Below are positions 49,562 to 58,010 of a stretch of DNA of 64,000 bases, one piece after another. The number at the start of each line of letters is the position of its first letter. Position 1 is the first letter of the stretch. The DNA is from Lachnospiraceae bacterium AF51-6-b8A (GTDB lineage Bacteria; Bacillota; Clostridia; Lachnospirales; Lachnospiraceae): contig JAQCZH010000003.1 of NCBI GenBank assembly GCA_027682585.1, positions 124,001 through 188,000 on the forward strand, read 5' to 3'. The notes beneath the pieces were generated by a model. It did no database searches, was not told the origin of the DNA, and worked only from the letters and a program-made list of their open reading frames with translations. Made by a program: the position numbers and the translations under genes.

Positions 49562-50933
49562 GTGTCAATAATCTTTCGCAAATTCATTTGCCATCGGTTT
49601 TGCACAAGTTAAACGGCAGCTTCGCGATCAGTTTCAGCTTGAAGCTCCTGATCGAATAAATGCTGCATGTTCAGGTATCGTTTGCTTCCCCAGGCAGATC
49701 CGGCTACATGACGCAGTCTGGCGCAGACGAGCATTAACGCGCTTTGGCCGTCAGGAAAGGCTCCGATTGCCCTGGTCCTACGTTTAATCTCGCGATTGAC
49801 GCGTTCAATCGTGTTGTTCGTCCGAATTCGAAGCCAATGCTGGCTTGGGAAGTACATATAGGCAAGCATCTCATCAACGCCGTTTTCGACGATCTCGGCA
49901 GCTCTGGATAGTTTCAGTTCCTTCAAGCGATCAGCGACTGCCTTGGCTTTCTGAGCCGCAGCTTCGTGGTTCTCCTGCGCATGAATGGCCTTAAGCATCA
50001 TGGATACTTCGCGCATCATTTTTCTCGGCGTTGCCGAGAATACGTTGCGGTAGAAATGAACCGTACAGCGCTGGTATTTAGCTTCTGGATAGACTTCACC
50101 AAGCGACTCCAACATACCGAGACATTTGTCACTAATGACGAGGCGGACGCCTGTGAGACCGCGTTTTTTAAGGTCGATGAAGAAGTTTTTCCAGCTTTCT
50201 TTGTCTTCTTTCATGCCTTCACAAGCGCCTATGATCTCGCGATAGCCATCATGATCAACACCTATGGCGACAAGGATGGAAACGTTCTGGACCTCGCCAC
50301 CCCAGCTGCGTTTCAGAAAAACGTCATCCACATAAACATATGGATAATCACCACTAAGAGGTCTGGTGCGCCATTCCTCAATGTATTCGTAAGCCTTCTT
50401 GTTGAGATTGCTGATCGTTCCCGGTGAGACCTTTGTTCCCCACTGAGCTTCGGTGATGTCCTCGACGCGGCGTACTGATACACCGGCCAGGTACATCTCG
50501 ATCAATGCTTCTTCCACGGAGCATTCACGGCGTCGATACCGTTCAATGATGGCAGTCTCGAACTGAATCCCCTTCAGCTTCGGGACATGGAGAGTAACAT
50601 CGCCCGATGTGGTCGTAAAGTTTCGGTCATAGTGCCCCGAACGATCGCCTTTACGATCGCCGCTTCGCTCGTATTTCTCGGCATTCACGAGTTCATTGGC
50701 TTCGTGATCAAGCAGGGCATTGAGGGTCTCTTCGACACTGTCGCGGACAAGATCTTTGAGATTATTCTTTATGAGATCCTCGTTCAATTGTATAATGTTA
50801 CCAGACATAGTTATTGCCTCCTTTCGGCGATTAGAGTTGTGGTAACTTAATCATACCGATGGCAAGAAGCTATGTCTATTTCATTGAATTTGCGAAATTT
50901 ATTTTACGTTATCGTGGCGAATGATCTTGACAC
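49562..50933 (-). mobile_element. IS256-family insertion sequence
   Basis: The element of about 1372 bp is bounded by imperfect inverted ends: GTGTCAATAATCTTTCGC at 49562 and the reverse complement GTGTCAAGATCATTCGC ending at 50933. It contains one complete transposase. The flanking 8-9 bp do not match, so no target duplication is seen; the flanks may have been rearranged. Confidence 0.8.
49609..50808 (-). CDS. IS256 family transposase
   Basis: The 399-residue mutator-type transposase has catalytic Asp in YPYVYVDDVFLKRSWGGEVQ and VRLVISDKCLGML, the C/H region KYQRCTVHFYRNVFS, and the Glu in IRTNNTIERVNREIKRRTRA. A helix-turn-helix-like N-terminus (VEETLNALLDHEANELVNAE) binds the ends. AAGGAGG lies upstream of the ATG at 50808. 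It looks full-length and possibly active. Confidence 0.96.
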   Translation of the reverse strand: MSGNIIQLNEDLIKNNLKDLVRDSVEETLNALLDHEANELVNAEKYERSGDRKGDRSGHYDRNFTTTSGDVTLHVPKLKGIQFETAIIERYRRRECSVEEALIEMYLAGVSVRRVEDITEAQWGTKVSPGTISNLNKKAYEYIEEWRTRPLSGDYPYVYVDDVFLKRSWGGEVQNVSILVAIGVDHDGYREIIGACEGMKEDKESWKNFFIDLKKRGLTGVRLVISDKCLGMLESLGEVYPEAKYQRCTVHFYRNVFSATPRKMMREVSMMLKAIHAQENHEAAAQKAKAVADRLKELKLSRAAEIVENGVDEMLAYMYFPSQHWLRIRTNNTIERVNREIKRRTRAIGAFPDGQSALMLVCARLRHVAGSAWGSKRYLNMQHLFDQELQAETDREAAV

Positions 50934-50994
50934 GTGAGGCAGATCAGAAAACAAGCATTCCAATGAAGTCATAAAGCAGAGGAAGTAACTGTAG

Positions 50995-51561
50995 ATGCAA
51001 TTACTAACAATCGACGAAATAATATCTTCAATAATGAAAGAAACAGAGGGACTTGATGCTGAAATAACAGATGGAATTATTCTTAGAAAAAAGGAAATTA
51101 CTCCGTCCGAAATCGAGAAATTAAAATCTGAACTTGAAATAGAGTATTTAGATTCGGTATTTACAGAAAATATTTTAAGTTACAATTGGGGGAATTTCGG
51201 CTTTCTCAGCTACCAGTTCGGATATGGGGATGAAATGAGCCTCAACTGGCTAATTAACCGCAATCTGGAATATGAGGAGTATTCGATTCTTCATAAAAAG
51301 AACTTGATAATTATTGCAAACGGAGATCCCTATACTATTTTATTAGAATGTAAATCTGGAGAAATATATGCATTCACAAGTGACATGAGTTATGAGGAGA
51401 TAGCGCCTATTGCTTCCGATTTCAAAGAATTGATAAGAGTGATGGGAACTGCTCAATACGCTGTTTGGAAGCATGCTGAAAAAGAGTTTGTGGAATTGAT
51501 GGAACGCGAGGCTTTTGACAGTAGTCTTGCTTTTTGGAAAGAACTGGTGAGTGTGTACTAA
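50995..51561 (+). CDS. SUKH (SMI1/KNR4)-like putative immunity protein
   Basis: This acidic 188-residue protein has a layout like SUKH-fold immunity proteins: N-terminal EIEKLKSELEIEYLDSVFTE, then YNWGNFGFLSYQFGYGDEMS and NLIIIANGDPYTILLECKSG, and a helical end. Members neutralise nuclease or other toxins of contact-dependent systems. No toxin gene is present, only a second small acidic gene next door, so it may be an orphan immunity gene. AGAGGAAG lies upstream. The DNA is AT-rich and adjoins an IS256 element, consistent with transfer. Assignment is from pattern only. Confidence 0.5.
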   Translation: MQLLTIDEIISSIMKETEGLDAEITDGIILRKKEITPSEIEKLKSELEIEYLDSVFTENILSYNWGNFGFLSYQFGYGDEMSLNWLINRNLEYEEYSILHKKNLIIIANGDPYTILLECKSGEIYAFTSDMSYEEIAPIASDFKELIRVMGTAQYAVWKHAEKEFVELMEREAFDSSLAFWKELVSVY

Positions 51562-51581
51562 GCGAAATATAAGGAGACACC

Positions 51582-51989
51582 ATGGAGTTTATACTAGCTA
51601 AGGAAGGTGTTCCTCAAAATATCGGTTGTGAAGGGGCGACTATCGCATATTTTGGCAGTGAGATAGATTTTCACTACGAGACAGTGCCTCCGCATGGCGA
51701 TGAAATTTTTTCTGCAAAATTGCCACTCCTAGATATTAAACTTCCGTTTTGGATGTATGGAAGGAATCTGATATTTTTAGATGCTTACTATCTGCTTGCA
51801 GAAACGGTGGAGGAGCACACTTGGGATCCTATAACTAGCAGGCTTATCAACATACACACAGGGAAAAGTGCCAGTCTCGGTGGTTGGTATAATAATGTGA
51901 AAGTCAAGGAAAATGAAATCGAATTAAAAAATGACTATACTGGGGAAACTATGGTGCTGAAAAATGTTGAGGGGCTGAGCTGGATTTAA
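51582..51989 (+). CDS. Hypothetical protein, possible second immunity protein
   Basis: The 135-residue protein (MEFILAKEGVPQNIGCEGAT...) is beta-rich with GSEIDFHYETVPPHGDEIFS, MYGRNLIFLDAYYLLAETVE and a polar end (NDYTGETMVLKNVEGLSWI). AAGGAGA precedes the ATG, 20 bp after the SUKH-like gene. I do not recognise a family. Size, acidity and the neighbour suggest a polymorphic-toxin immunity role, but this is inference. Confidence 0.55.
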   Translation: MEFILAKEGVPQNIGCEGATIAYFGSEIDFHYETVPPHGDEIFSAKLPLLDIKLPFWMYGRNLIFLDAYYLLAETVEEHTWDPITSRLINIHTGKSASLGGWYNNVKVKENEIELKNDYTGETMVLKNVEGLSWI

Positions 51990-52121
51990 AATAGTAAGAG
52001 ATATCAAGGTTTATGAATATAATGCACAAGCACAAGGAGACTCCTATGACAACCATTATATTATTGCAGTTAGCATTGAGCAAAAAGCAGAGTATTATGA
52101 ATGTGAGTCCTGCCATCACAC
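51990..52121 (+). other. Truncated frame cut by an IS30 fragment
   Basis: After the hypothetical gene a plus-strand frame reads IKVYEYNAQAQGDSYDNHYI, then IAVSIEQKAEYYECESC, and at about 52122 it enters the reverse complement of an IS30 transposase. It looks like the surviving part of another gene; the family is not recognised. The rest of the 556-bp interval to 52546 holds only IS remnants. Confidence 0.35.
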
Positions 52122-52357
52122 AGGTTTGTCTTTTTACATAAACGATTGTATTTACAGAGGCCTTCGAGGGAACTGGTATAAGAACATCGACCATAACCTG
52201 TCCGATTGAGTTTTATTTTTTCGGCAAGCGTTGATGGATCCTGATGGAGTTCCTTCGCGATAGCGCGGAAAGACTTTTTCTGATCCAGTCCTGCCTGGAG
52301 GGTAGAACGGTCATCAAGGGTGAGGTGTTTCCCGTTTCCTTTGATCTCTTTACTCAT
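52122..52357 (-). pseudogene. IS30-family transposase N-terminal fragment
   Basis: From an ATG at 52357 the frame starts MSKEIKGNGKHLTLDDRSTL and continues AIAKELHQDPSTLAEKIKLN, the helix-turn-helix of IS30 transposases. A cysteine-containing piece (LCKYNRLCKKTNLCDG) follows, then the frame breaks off. The DDE domain is gone. This element differs from the complete IS30-family copy at 55.7-57.4 kb. Confidence 0.7.
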
Positions 52358-52389
52358 GGCTCTTTCCTTTCCAACCGCGGGCGGATATC

Positions 52390-52462
52390 AGTGGCTCTCA
52401 TTCTCCGGAATGGTGGCTCTCAAAGTCAAAGTCCGGGCAGATGGCTCCGAAGGGGCCGGAAT
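52390..52462 (+). repeat. Three degenerate repeats resembling an IS21-type element end
   Basis: The pattern TGGCTC ... CCGGAAT/CCGGGCA recurs three times (52392, 52413 and 52442, about 20-30 bp apart). Multiple repeats of this kind mark the ends of IS21-like elements in Clostridia, but no istA or istB is present here. The family link is by recollection only. Confidence 0.35.
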
Positions 52463-52545
52463 AATCAATAAATACAGAAATATATAAAGGAACGGCTAAA
52501 TACATGAATAAAAATCGGACAAATACTTGAATAGAAATCGAACAA

Positions 52546-53037
52546 ATGGAAAAACAGAAGCTATTCTTCGAGAATCACGAAATGCAAGACGAAATTCAGA
52601 AGTTAAACGACGAAATTCATCATTTGATAACCGAAATGTCCGAAACACAGAAGCTGAATCAATCGCTTCAGCAGAGCAACGACGATTTGAGGAACAGAAA
52701 TGGGTTGATGAGCAGGAGCGAGCAAGAGCAGCTCGAAGAAGAAATAAAAGACATTCGGGACCAGAACTGTAAGTTGGGAAAATTGGTGGATATGTCTTCT
52801 GTGAAAGCAGTCAGGCAAGCGAAGGAGAAACAAAGAGAGCTAGAAAAACAATTGCAGTCAATGAAGTATCAGGCAGAACAGAATAGAATAGAAGGATTGC
52901 TGCGAAGGAGATACAAAAACTGAAAAAAGAGTGGAGTTGCAATTAGAGAAAATAAGTGAAATAAAACTCTTCTGTAGAATTGGATATGTTACGGCGGTTA
53001 TATTTGCTGTTTGTCTTGTTGAGATATGTATTTTATG
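52546..53037 (+). CDS. Coiled-coil protein, probably frameshifted before a membrane tail
   Basis: The first frame (52546-52923, 125 residues) is almost entirely coiled coil (EMQDEIQKLNDEIHHLITEM, KEKQRELEKQLQSMKYQAEQ) and ends RRRYKN. In another phase the DNA continues with RVELQLEKISEIKLF followed by a hydrophobic helix (CRIGYVTAVIFAVCLVEICI) and a stop at 53037, so one coiled-coil/membrane protein was probably split by a frameshift near 52915. No ribosome binding site is clear at the start. Function unknown; composition resembles small mobile-element proteins. Confidence 0.4.
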
Positions 53038-53182
53038 ATTTTCCATAATGATGGCAATTATGCTGTGGTTATTTTTCTAGGAACAAGCATTTGAAAGAAA
53101 TTCCGAAGAGAGGTTTCTGCTAAATACACAATCTTACGGAGGATTGCATTGCTTGCTAATTTGTATTTTTAGCATATCTTAA

Positions 53183-53395
53183 CTTGTGACCTGTTCCGGC
53201 AGCGGACTTGATCCGCATATCTCCCCTACGGCGGTTAAATATCAGGTGACAAGAATTGCAAAAGCAAATAATATGAGTGAAGAAAAAGTCAGAGCTATTA
53301 TTGAAAAATGCACCGACAGTAGATTTTTAGGTGTTTTTGGAGAGAAAACCGTAAATGTTCTGAAAGTCAATTTGATGTTGGACGGTATCCTGTAA
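53183..53395 (+). pseudogene. kdpC: C-terminal fragment of KdpC
   Basis: The frame reads LVTCSGSGLDPHISPTAVKY, then QVTRIAKANNMSEEKVRAII, and ends LKVNLMLDGIL. This is the conserved end of KdpC, the chaperone-like subunit of the Kdp potassium ATPase (SGSGLDPHIS, IAKAR, and NVLKVNLxLD are typical). The preceding about 120 residues are missing, and no kdpA or kdpB is in the window. The normal kdpC terminator follows. It indicates that a kdpABC operon once preceded the ktr/kdpDE genes. Confidence 0.85.
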
Positions 53396-53407
53396 CTAGC
53401 ACTCTCC

Positions 53408-53445
53408 AAAGATGAGCAGAAGACTTTGGACTTCTGCTCATCTTT
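53408..53445 (+). terminator. Terminator after the kdpC remnant
   Basis: A perfect 15-bp stem (AAAGATGAGCAGAAG and CTTCTGCTCATCTTT) with an 8-base loop lies 12 bp after the kdpC stop; the trailing T run is weak. Confidence 0.75.
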
Positions 53446-53547
53446 ATACAATCTTAATTTCAAAACAAACTTACTTACGCCCATTTAATACGAATAAAGA
53501 TAGAGTAAAGGTGATATAAAAGAAATTAAGATTATGGGGACATAGTT

Positions 53548-54888
53548 ATGCAACAGACAAACAAGTCAAGACATCGACATATGACATCATTTCAAGTGAT
53601 TAGTTTAGGGTTTTTATCCGTAATTCTCTTAGGCAGTCTGCTTTTGATGCTGCCGATTGCTACAAAAAGCGGTCAGAGTACATCCTTTTTAGATGCTTTG
53701 TTTACCGCAACTTCTGCGGTTTGTGTGACGGGACTGGTTATTAATGATACGGCAACTTACTGGTCTTTATTTGGTCAAGGAGTTATTTTAATGCTGATTC
53801 AAATCGGAGGTATGGGAATTATTACGATTGCCATTGCGATTGCTGCTGTTTCCGGACGCAAAATCGGGTTAATGCAGCGAAGTACCATGCAGGAGGCTAT
53901 TTCGGCTCCAACGGTGGGTGGTATTGTGCGGAGAACACAATTTATTATTCGGACTACTATTTTTATCGAAATCATTGGCGCAGCTCTTTTAGCCCCTGTT
54001 TTTTGCAGGGACTTTGGGTTTTGGAAAGGAATATGGTATTCGTTGTTTCATTCTATTTCTGCTTTTTGCAATGCAGGATTTGATCTAATCGGTATAAGAA
54101 CCCCTTTTTCCTCGTTGACCTCTTATTCTGTACAGCCGATTGTAAATCTTGTGATTATGGTGTTGATTGTTGCAGGAGGTATTGGATTCCTTACCTGGGA
54201 GGATATAAAGAATCATAAATGGCATTTCAAAAAATACCGAATGCAAAGTAAGGTGATTTTTATGGTAACAGGACTATTGATATTCTTACCGGCTCTTTAC
54301 TTTTTTTATTTTGAGTTTTCAAATGTGCCTCTTATGGAAAGAGTGTGGGTTTCCTTGTTTCAATCTGTTACGCCGAGAACTGCAGGATTTAATACGGCAG
54401 ATTTGACTTTGCTCAGTGAAGTTGGGCAAATGCTTATCATTATTCTGATGCTCATCGGTGGTTCGCCCGGTTCCACTGCAGGTGGTATGAAAACGACAAC
54501 TCTTGCAGTGCTCGTTTCATCGGCATTATCTGTATTTAGAAAAAAGGAACACACTCATTTTTTCGGCAGACGAATTCCGGATGGCACTATCAAAAATGCA
54601 GCTACGATTTTTTTGATGTATATCATTTTATTCCTTGTTGGAGGAATGGTAATTAGCAGCACAGAAGATATTCCACTTATGACCGCTTTGTTTGAGACGG
54701 CGTCGGCAATCGGGACGGTAGGGTTATCGCTGGGAATAACTCCTGACCTGGGGCTTGTTTCCCATATAATCTTGATTTGCTTGATGTTTTTGGGCAGAGT
54801 GGGCGGATTGACTTTGATTTTTGCCACCCTTTCTGAAAAAAAGCTTAACGGTTCAAAATATCCTCAGGAAAAAATCACAGTAGGTTAA
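53548..54888 (+). CDS. ktrB: TrkH/KtrB-type potassium uptake channel subunit
   Basis: The 446-residue membrane protein has the four-repeat TrkH/KtrB pore architecture. P-loop segments include LFTATSAVCVTGLVINDTAT, SISAFCNAGFDLIG, SVTPRTAGFNTADLTLLSEV and TASAIGTVGLSLGITPDLG; the conserved Gly in each sets potassium selectivity. KtrB imports K+ (often with Na+) and is gated by the cytoplasmic KtrA ring. GGGGAC lies upstream. It forms an operon with ktrA 13 bp downstream. Confidence 0.93.
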   Translation: MQQTNKSRHRHMTSFQVISLGFLSVILLGSLLLMLPIATKSGQSTSFLDALFTATSAVCVTGLVINDTATYWSLFGQGVILMLIQIGGMGIITIAIAIAAVSGRKIGLMQRSTMQEAISAPTVGGIVRRTQFIIRTTIFIEIIGAALLAPVFCRDFGFWKGIWYSLFHSISAFCNAGFDLIGIRTPFSSLTSYSVQPIVNLVIMVLIVAGGIGFLTWEDIKNHKWHFKKYRMQSKVIFMVTGLLIFLPALYFFYFEFSNVPLMERVWVSLFQSVTPRTAGFNTADLTLLSEVGQMLIIILMLIGGSPGSTAGGMKTTTLAVLVSSALSVFRKKEHTHFFGRRIPDGTIKNAATIFLMYIILFLVGGMVISSTEDIPLMTALFETASAIGTVGLSLGITPDLGLVSHIILICLMFLGRVGGLTLIFATLSEKKLNGSKYPQEKITVG

Positions 54889-54901
54889 AGGAGAATAAAA
54901 A

Positions 54902-55549
54902 ATGAAATCAATATTACTTATCGGTCTGGGAAGATTCGGACGGCATATTGCTATAAAATTAGATGAATTTCACCATCAGGTGATGGCGGTAGATAAAGAA
55001 GATACCCGAGTTGATGCTGTACTTCCCTTTGTAACCAACGCTCAGATTGGGGATGCGACGAGTGAGGATTTTTTAAGTTCGCTTGGTGTTGGGAATTTTG
55101 ATGTTTGTATTGTGGCAATCGGAGATAACTTTCAGAATTCATTGGAAGTAACGTCCCTTTTGAAGGAACTCGGTGCAAGAATGGTGGTGTCTCGTGCTTC
55201 TCGTGATGTTCATGCAAAATTTCTTTTAAGAAACGGCGCAGATGAAATTATTTATCCTGAAAGGCAGCTTGCCAATTGGGTTGCGATCCGTTATGGCGCT
55301 GATCATATTCTCGATTACATAGAACTAGATGAAGAACATGCAATCTTTGAAATATCTATACCGGGAGAATGGATAGGAAAAACTATCGGTCAGTTGGATA
55401 TACGAAAAAAATATAACATCAATATTATGGCACTGAAAACAAATGATATTATGAATTTGAAAATAAGTTCCGATACGCAGTTGTTAAAGAATAGTACCAT
55501 GCTTGTTCTCGGGGAGACAAAACATATTCAAAAATATTTTCGTATTTAA
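54902..55549 (+). CDS. ktrA: KtrA/TrkA-type regulatory NAD-binding subunit
   Basis: The 215-residue protein has an RCK-N Rossmann domain (SILLIGLGRFGRHIAIKLDE; the acidic residue in VMAVDKEDTRVD binds the nucleotide ribose) and an RCK-C domain at about 140-215 (IPGEWIGKTIGQLDIRKKYN, MLVLGETKHIQKYF). KtrA octamers bind ATP/ADP and, in many Firmicutes, c-di-AMP through RCK-C, gating KtrB. AAGGAGA precedes the start. It is directly coupled to ktrB. Confidence 0.93.
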   Translation: MKSILLIGLGRFGRHIAIKLDEFHHQVMAVDKEDTRVDAVLPFVTNAQIGDATSEDFLSSLGVGNFDVCIVAIGDNFQNSLEVTSLLKELGARMVVSRASRDVHAKFLLRNGADEIIYPERQLANWVAIRYGADHILDYIELDEEHAIFEISIPGEWIGKTIGQLDIRKKYNINIMALKTNDIMNLKISSDTQLLKNSTMLVLGETKHIQKYFRI

Positions 55550-55642
55550 TTTTTGAAAGAAGTTGATGATATGAAAGACTTTGTTTTACTTATAGTGGTA
55601 TTGGCAGCATTTATTTATGGTTATTTTCTTATGGGAAAACTG

Positions 55643-55658
55643 GATAAATTTTTCGAGG
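55643..55658 (+). repeat. Target site duplication, left copy
   Basis: GATAAATTTTTCGAGG is repeated exactly at 57450-57465, on either side of the IS30-family element. Confidence 0.88.
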
Positions 55659-55664
55659 GCTGAG

Positions 55665-55806
55665 TTGTAAGACGAGATGCCAGTTTGTAAGACGAGATGC
55701 TTGCTTGTAAATTGAAAACTCTATATTTGTAAACGAAACGCCAGTTTTGTACGCCAGATGCAAGTTTTGTAAACGAGATGCTGTGTTTGTACGCAAAATG
55801 CAACCT
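55665..55806 (+). repeat. Seven 20-bp direct repeats at the left end of the IS30 element
   Basis: Units beginning TTGTAA or TTGTAC start at 55665, 55685, 55705, 55727, 55747, 55767 and 55787. The pitch is 20 bp throughout except for one 22-bp step, and the consensus is TTGTAAACGAGATGCCAGT; the third unit is the most diverged. The pitch of about two helical turns places every unit on the same face of the DNA. The right end has a single inverted copy (57430-57444). They are probably an array of transposase-binding sites. Confidence 0.8.
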
Positions 55807-55948
55807 GTTCAAAGCTACTTTCCTCTTGTATGATGACTTTGACAGGCATGCTAAAGGGAGGTCGACTCCATCTCGATTTTTTGTAATCGGAGAATCCACC
55901 CCTGTGAGCAGTGTTATGGGTCAATGGTGTTGGCAGCTCTGTTACTAA

Positions 55949-57262
55949 TTACTTCTTGAGAAGAGAAGGTTTCAGCAAGATGTCTTCAGTGGCAACTGGA
56001 GAGCATCCTAGAAGCTTTAACACCTCTTCTCCGTAGTGGAAGCTGAACGTTTCGTAGGGACTGCGATCGTTCAGCTTTTTCCTTTTATAGGAATTGATGT
56101 GATCCATCATTCTGGTCACATCCGTCTGCGTCAGGTTGTCAAAACTGGTTCCTTTCGGAAGAACCCGGCGAATCAGTTCATGGTTGACCTCGATCGCTCC
56201 TTTCTGATAAGGACAGCCAGCGTCACAATAGTAGATCCTGGTCCGCTGAAAGCCATAACCGGGGATAGCGCGGCCCCTATACTCGAGCTTCTTCGGATTA
56301 GAGAATGCGCTGCCGTTGTCCGTGACAATCATGGGGAAGATGCGACTGAATCGTTTCCCGCCAAGGCGGCCATCAAGCCATTCAAAGACATCAATCACGG
56401 ACTGTGATGTGTTTGCGTCCCGCAGGAAGGCCAGCATCAGAGAGGACTCCACGAAATGGATCGTGAGCAGGCACTTGCCGCCAATCGTTCCGATCACGGA
56501 ATCCATCTGAACAACTGCTGTATCCGGATTCTTCTCCATAAAGGCTTCGAACTCCTTATAGGAGCGTCCAATGCGGCAGCCCTTGTCGACCTTAAATTCC
56601 GGTTTCTTACGGCGGGCTCTAAATCGAACCTTTCGGGGAAGATCGATGTTCCACACTTCAAGAAGACAGTCATCGATGTAGTTGTAGATTGTCTTTTCAC
56701 TGCACATCAGATCATCCCGGTGGGTGATATAAATCTCATGAATCGAATGCCCCTGCTTTACAAGAGGAGTATTGATACGGTTCAGCCGGGCAATCTCCTC
56801 TTCGCTGGTAGACAGGCCTTTCCGAGACTCACAGATCACTTGATGAGATTTCAGGTGTGCCTTCTCAGCATCGTAGAAAGTCTTGAGCAGAGTACACTTA
56901 TCAATCGTCGGACAGGCATTGCAGACATAAGGAACGTGGACTCTGACCGCGCAAACCTCTTCGACGAAGTCCGGACAATGCTCATTACATGGGCACAAAC
57001 GACAGTAATTGTAACTGCCAGTCCTTGTACAGTCTTTTCCACAGAGCAACGGAGCTTTGATCCTACAGGACATACGGTTCTTACAGGCATTGAACGAGTA
57101 CCCCGGTTTACCGGTGGCGATTTCTATGGCATACTTTCGGACCTCTCTGGAGATGGTAGCTGGATCTTTATGTATTTGGGCAGCGATCTTCTTGAAGGGC
57201 ATGCCCTCCTTCAAGAGTTTCTGCAGCATTAAGCGTTCTTCATAGGTAAAAAACTTTGCCAT
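55949..57262 (-). CDS. IS30 family transposase
   Basis: The 437-residue protein has an N-terminal helix-turn-helix (TYEERLMLQKLLKEGMPFKK, IAAQIHKDPATISREVRKY) and a cysteine-rich zinc-binding region (residues about 65-130, e.g. CRLCPCNEHCPDF). The DDE integrase core has Asp in VVQMDSVIGTIGG, Asp in MIVTDNGSAFSNP and Glu in YQKGAIEVNHELIRRVLPKG. The ATG at 57262 has GAGGA upstream. It looks intact, so the element may be active. Confidence 0.95.
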   Translation of the reverse strand: MAKFFTYEERLMLQKLLKEGMPFKKIAAQIHKDPATISREVRKYAIEIATGKPGYSFNACKNRMSCRIKAPLLCGKDCTRTGSYNYCRLCPCNEHCPDFVEEVCAVRVHVPYVCNACPTIDKCTLLKTFYDAEKAHLKSHQVICESRKGLSTSEEEIARLNRINTPLVKQGHSIHEIYITHRDDLMCSEKTIYNYIDDCLLEVWNIDLPRKVRFRARRKKPEFKVDKGCRIGRSYKEFEAFMEKNPDTAVVQMDSVIGTIGGKCLLTIHFVESSLMLAFLRDANTSQSVIDVFEWLDGRLGGKRFSRIFPMIVTDNGSAFSNPKKLEYRGRAIPGYGFQRTRIYYCDAGCPYQKGAIEVNHELIRRVLPKGTSFDNLTQTDVTRMMDHINSYKRKKLNDRSPYETFSFHYGEEVLKLLGCSPVATEDILLKPSLLKK

Positions 57263-57449
57263 GGTATCCTCATTTCCGGCCGCCAACCGGATGAGGATAT
57301 CGCACAGAGAAAAGAAATAGCAAGAAAAAGAGACCAGTCTTCGCTGATCTCTTTGTAGGCCGGGATGCAGCCTCCCGGAAGGTATTCGATTAGTAACTAT
57401 TATGGCCTCAAGCCTGAACGAGAGGGGTTGCATCTCGTTTTACAGTTGA

Positions 57450-57465
57450 GATAAATTTTTCGAGG
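57450..57465 (+). repeat. Target site duplication, right copy
   Basis: This is the second exact copy of GATAAATTTTTCGAGG. The reading frame of the interrupted gene continues through it. Confidence 0.88.
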
Positions 57466-58010
57466 AAAATCAATCCCAAAAACTTATTTCAGGTTCTAAG
57501 ATTAGGATTGGGTTTGAAACACCTGCAATTATAGATTCTATTGCAGATCTATTAGAACAATTTTCAAGCGAATACTCAAACTATGAGCTGAACCTATTCT
57601 ACGGTTCTGTAAGTGAAATAATAAATGGGCTAGGAAATAATAAACTTGATTTTGGCTTTATCATAGAGGAATCCAACGATATTTTGAAAGATGAGTATTG
57701 TTCCTTATCCCTTCAAATAAAGCAAAGCGTCATTACTCCAGACTCTATAGACATTGCGGTACATCCAATCAACACGATTGAGAAACCAGTGAGAGTGATA
57801 TGGCAAAATAACATTAATTGTATGGAAGGTCTATTTGTAGAAAAACTGCATGATTTTTCGGAACGTTTTCTGTTTTCGGCTACACGCCCGAATGAAAAAA
57901 AAGAAGAAAAGGTGTTATAATCTTTATGCAATTTTAATGTCAGTACTAAAATGCTTTTCTGAAATTTACTTATTTTTCTATATATTGTTTTTGTACAGGG
58001 AGGTGACCGT

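Larger units (their letters stand above)
55659..57449 (-). mobile_element. Complete IS30-family insertion sequence
   Basis: The 1791-bp element is flanked by the direct repeat GATAAATTTTTCGAGG (55643-55658 and 57450-57465), a 16-bp target duplication, which is longer than most IS make. Its ends share an inverted TGTAAxACGAGATGC motif. The left end additionally carries seven direct copies of that motif, and the right end has one. It encodes one full-length transposase. Confidence 0.88.
55571..57920 (+). pseudogene. Membrane-anchored LysR-substrate-domain-like gene, interrupted by an IS30 element
   Basis: The 5' part (55571-55658) encodes MKDFVLLIVVLAAFIYGYFL and MGKLDKFFE, a single membrane helix. 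The 3' part (57466-57920) continues ENQSQKLISGSKIRIGFETP, AIIDSIADLLEQFSSEYSNY and ELNLFYGSVSEIINGLGNNK, like the periplasmic-binding fold of LysR effector domains, and ends NEKKEEKVL. Deleting the IS and one copy of the 16-bp duplication gives 543 bp, exactly 181 codons with no stop. The intact gene sat between ktrA and kdpD, so a role as a membrane-tethered sensor in potassium control is conceivable. As it stands, the 5' piece stops after 30 codons. Confidence 0.8.

Noticed and set aside
55665..55806. Seven 20-bp repeats as a possible CRISPR or replication iteron array
   Set aside because: The units are contiguous with no unique spacers and lie just inside an IS end that carries the same motif as its inverted repeat. 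No replication gene is nearby.
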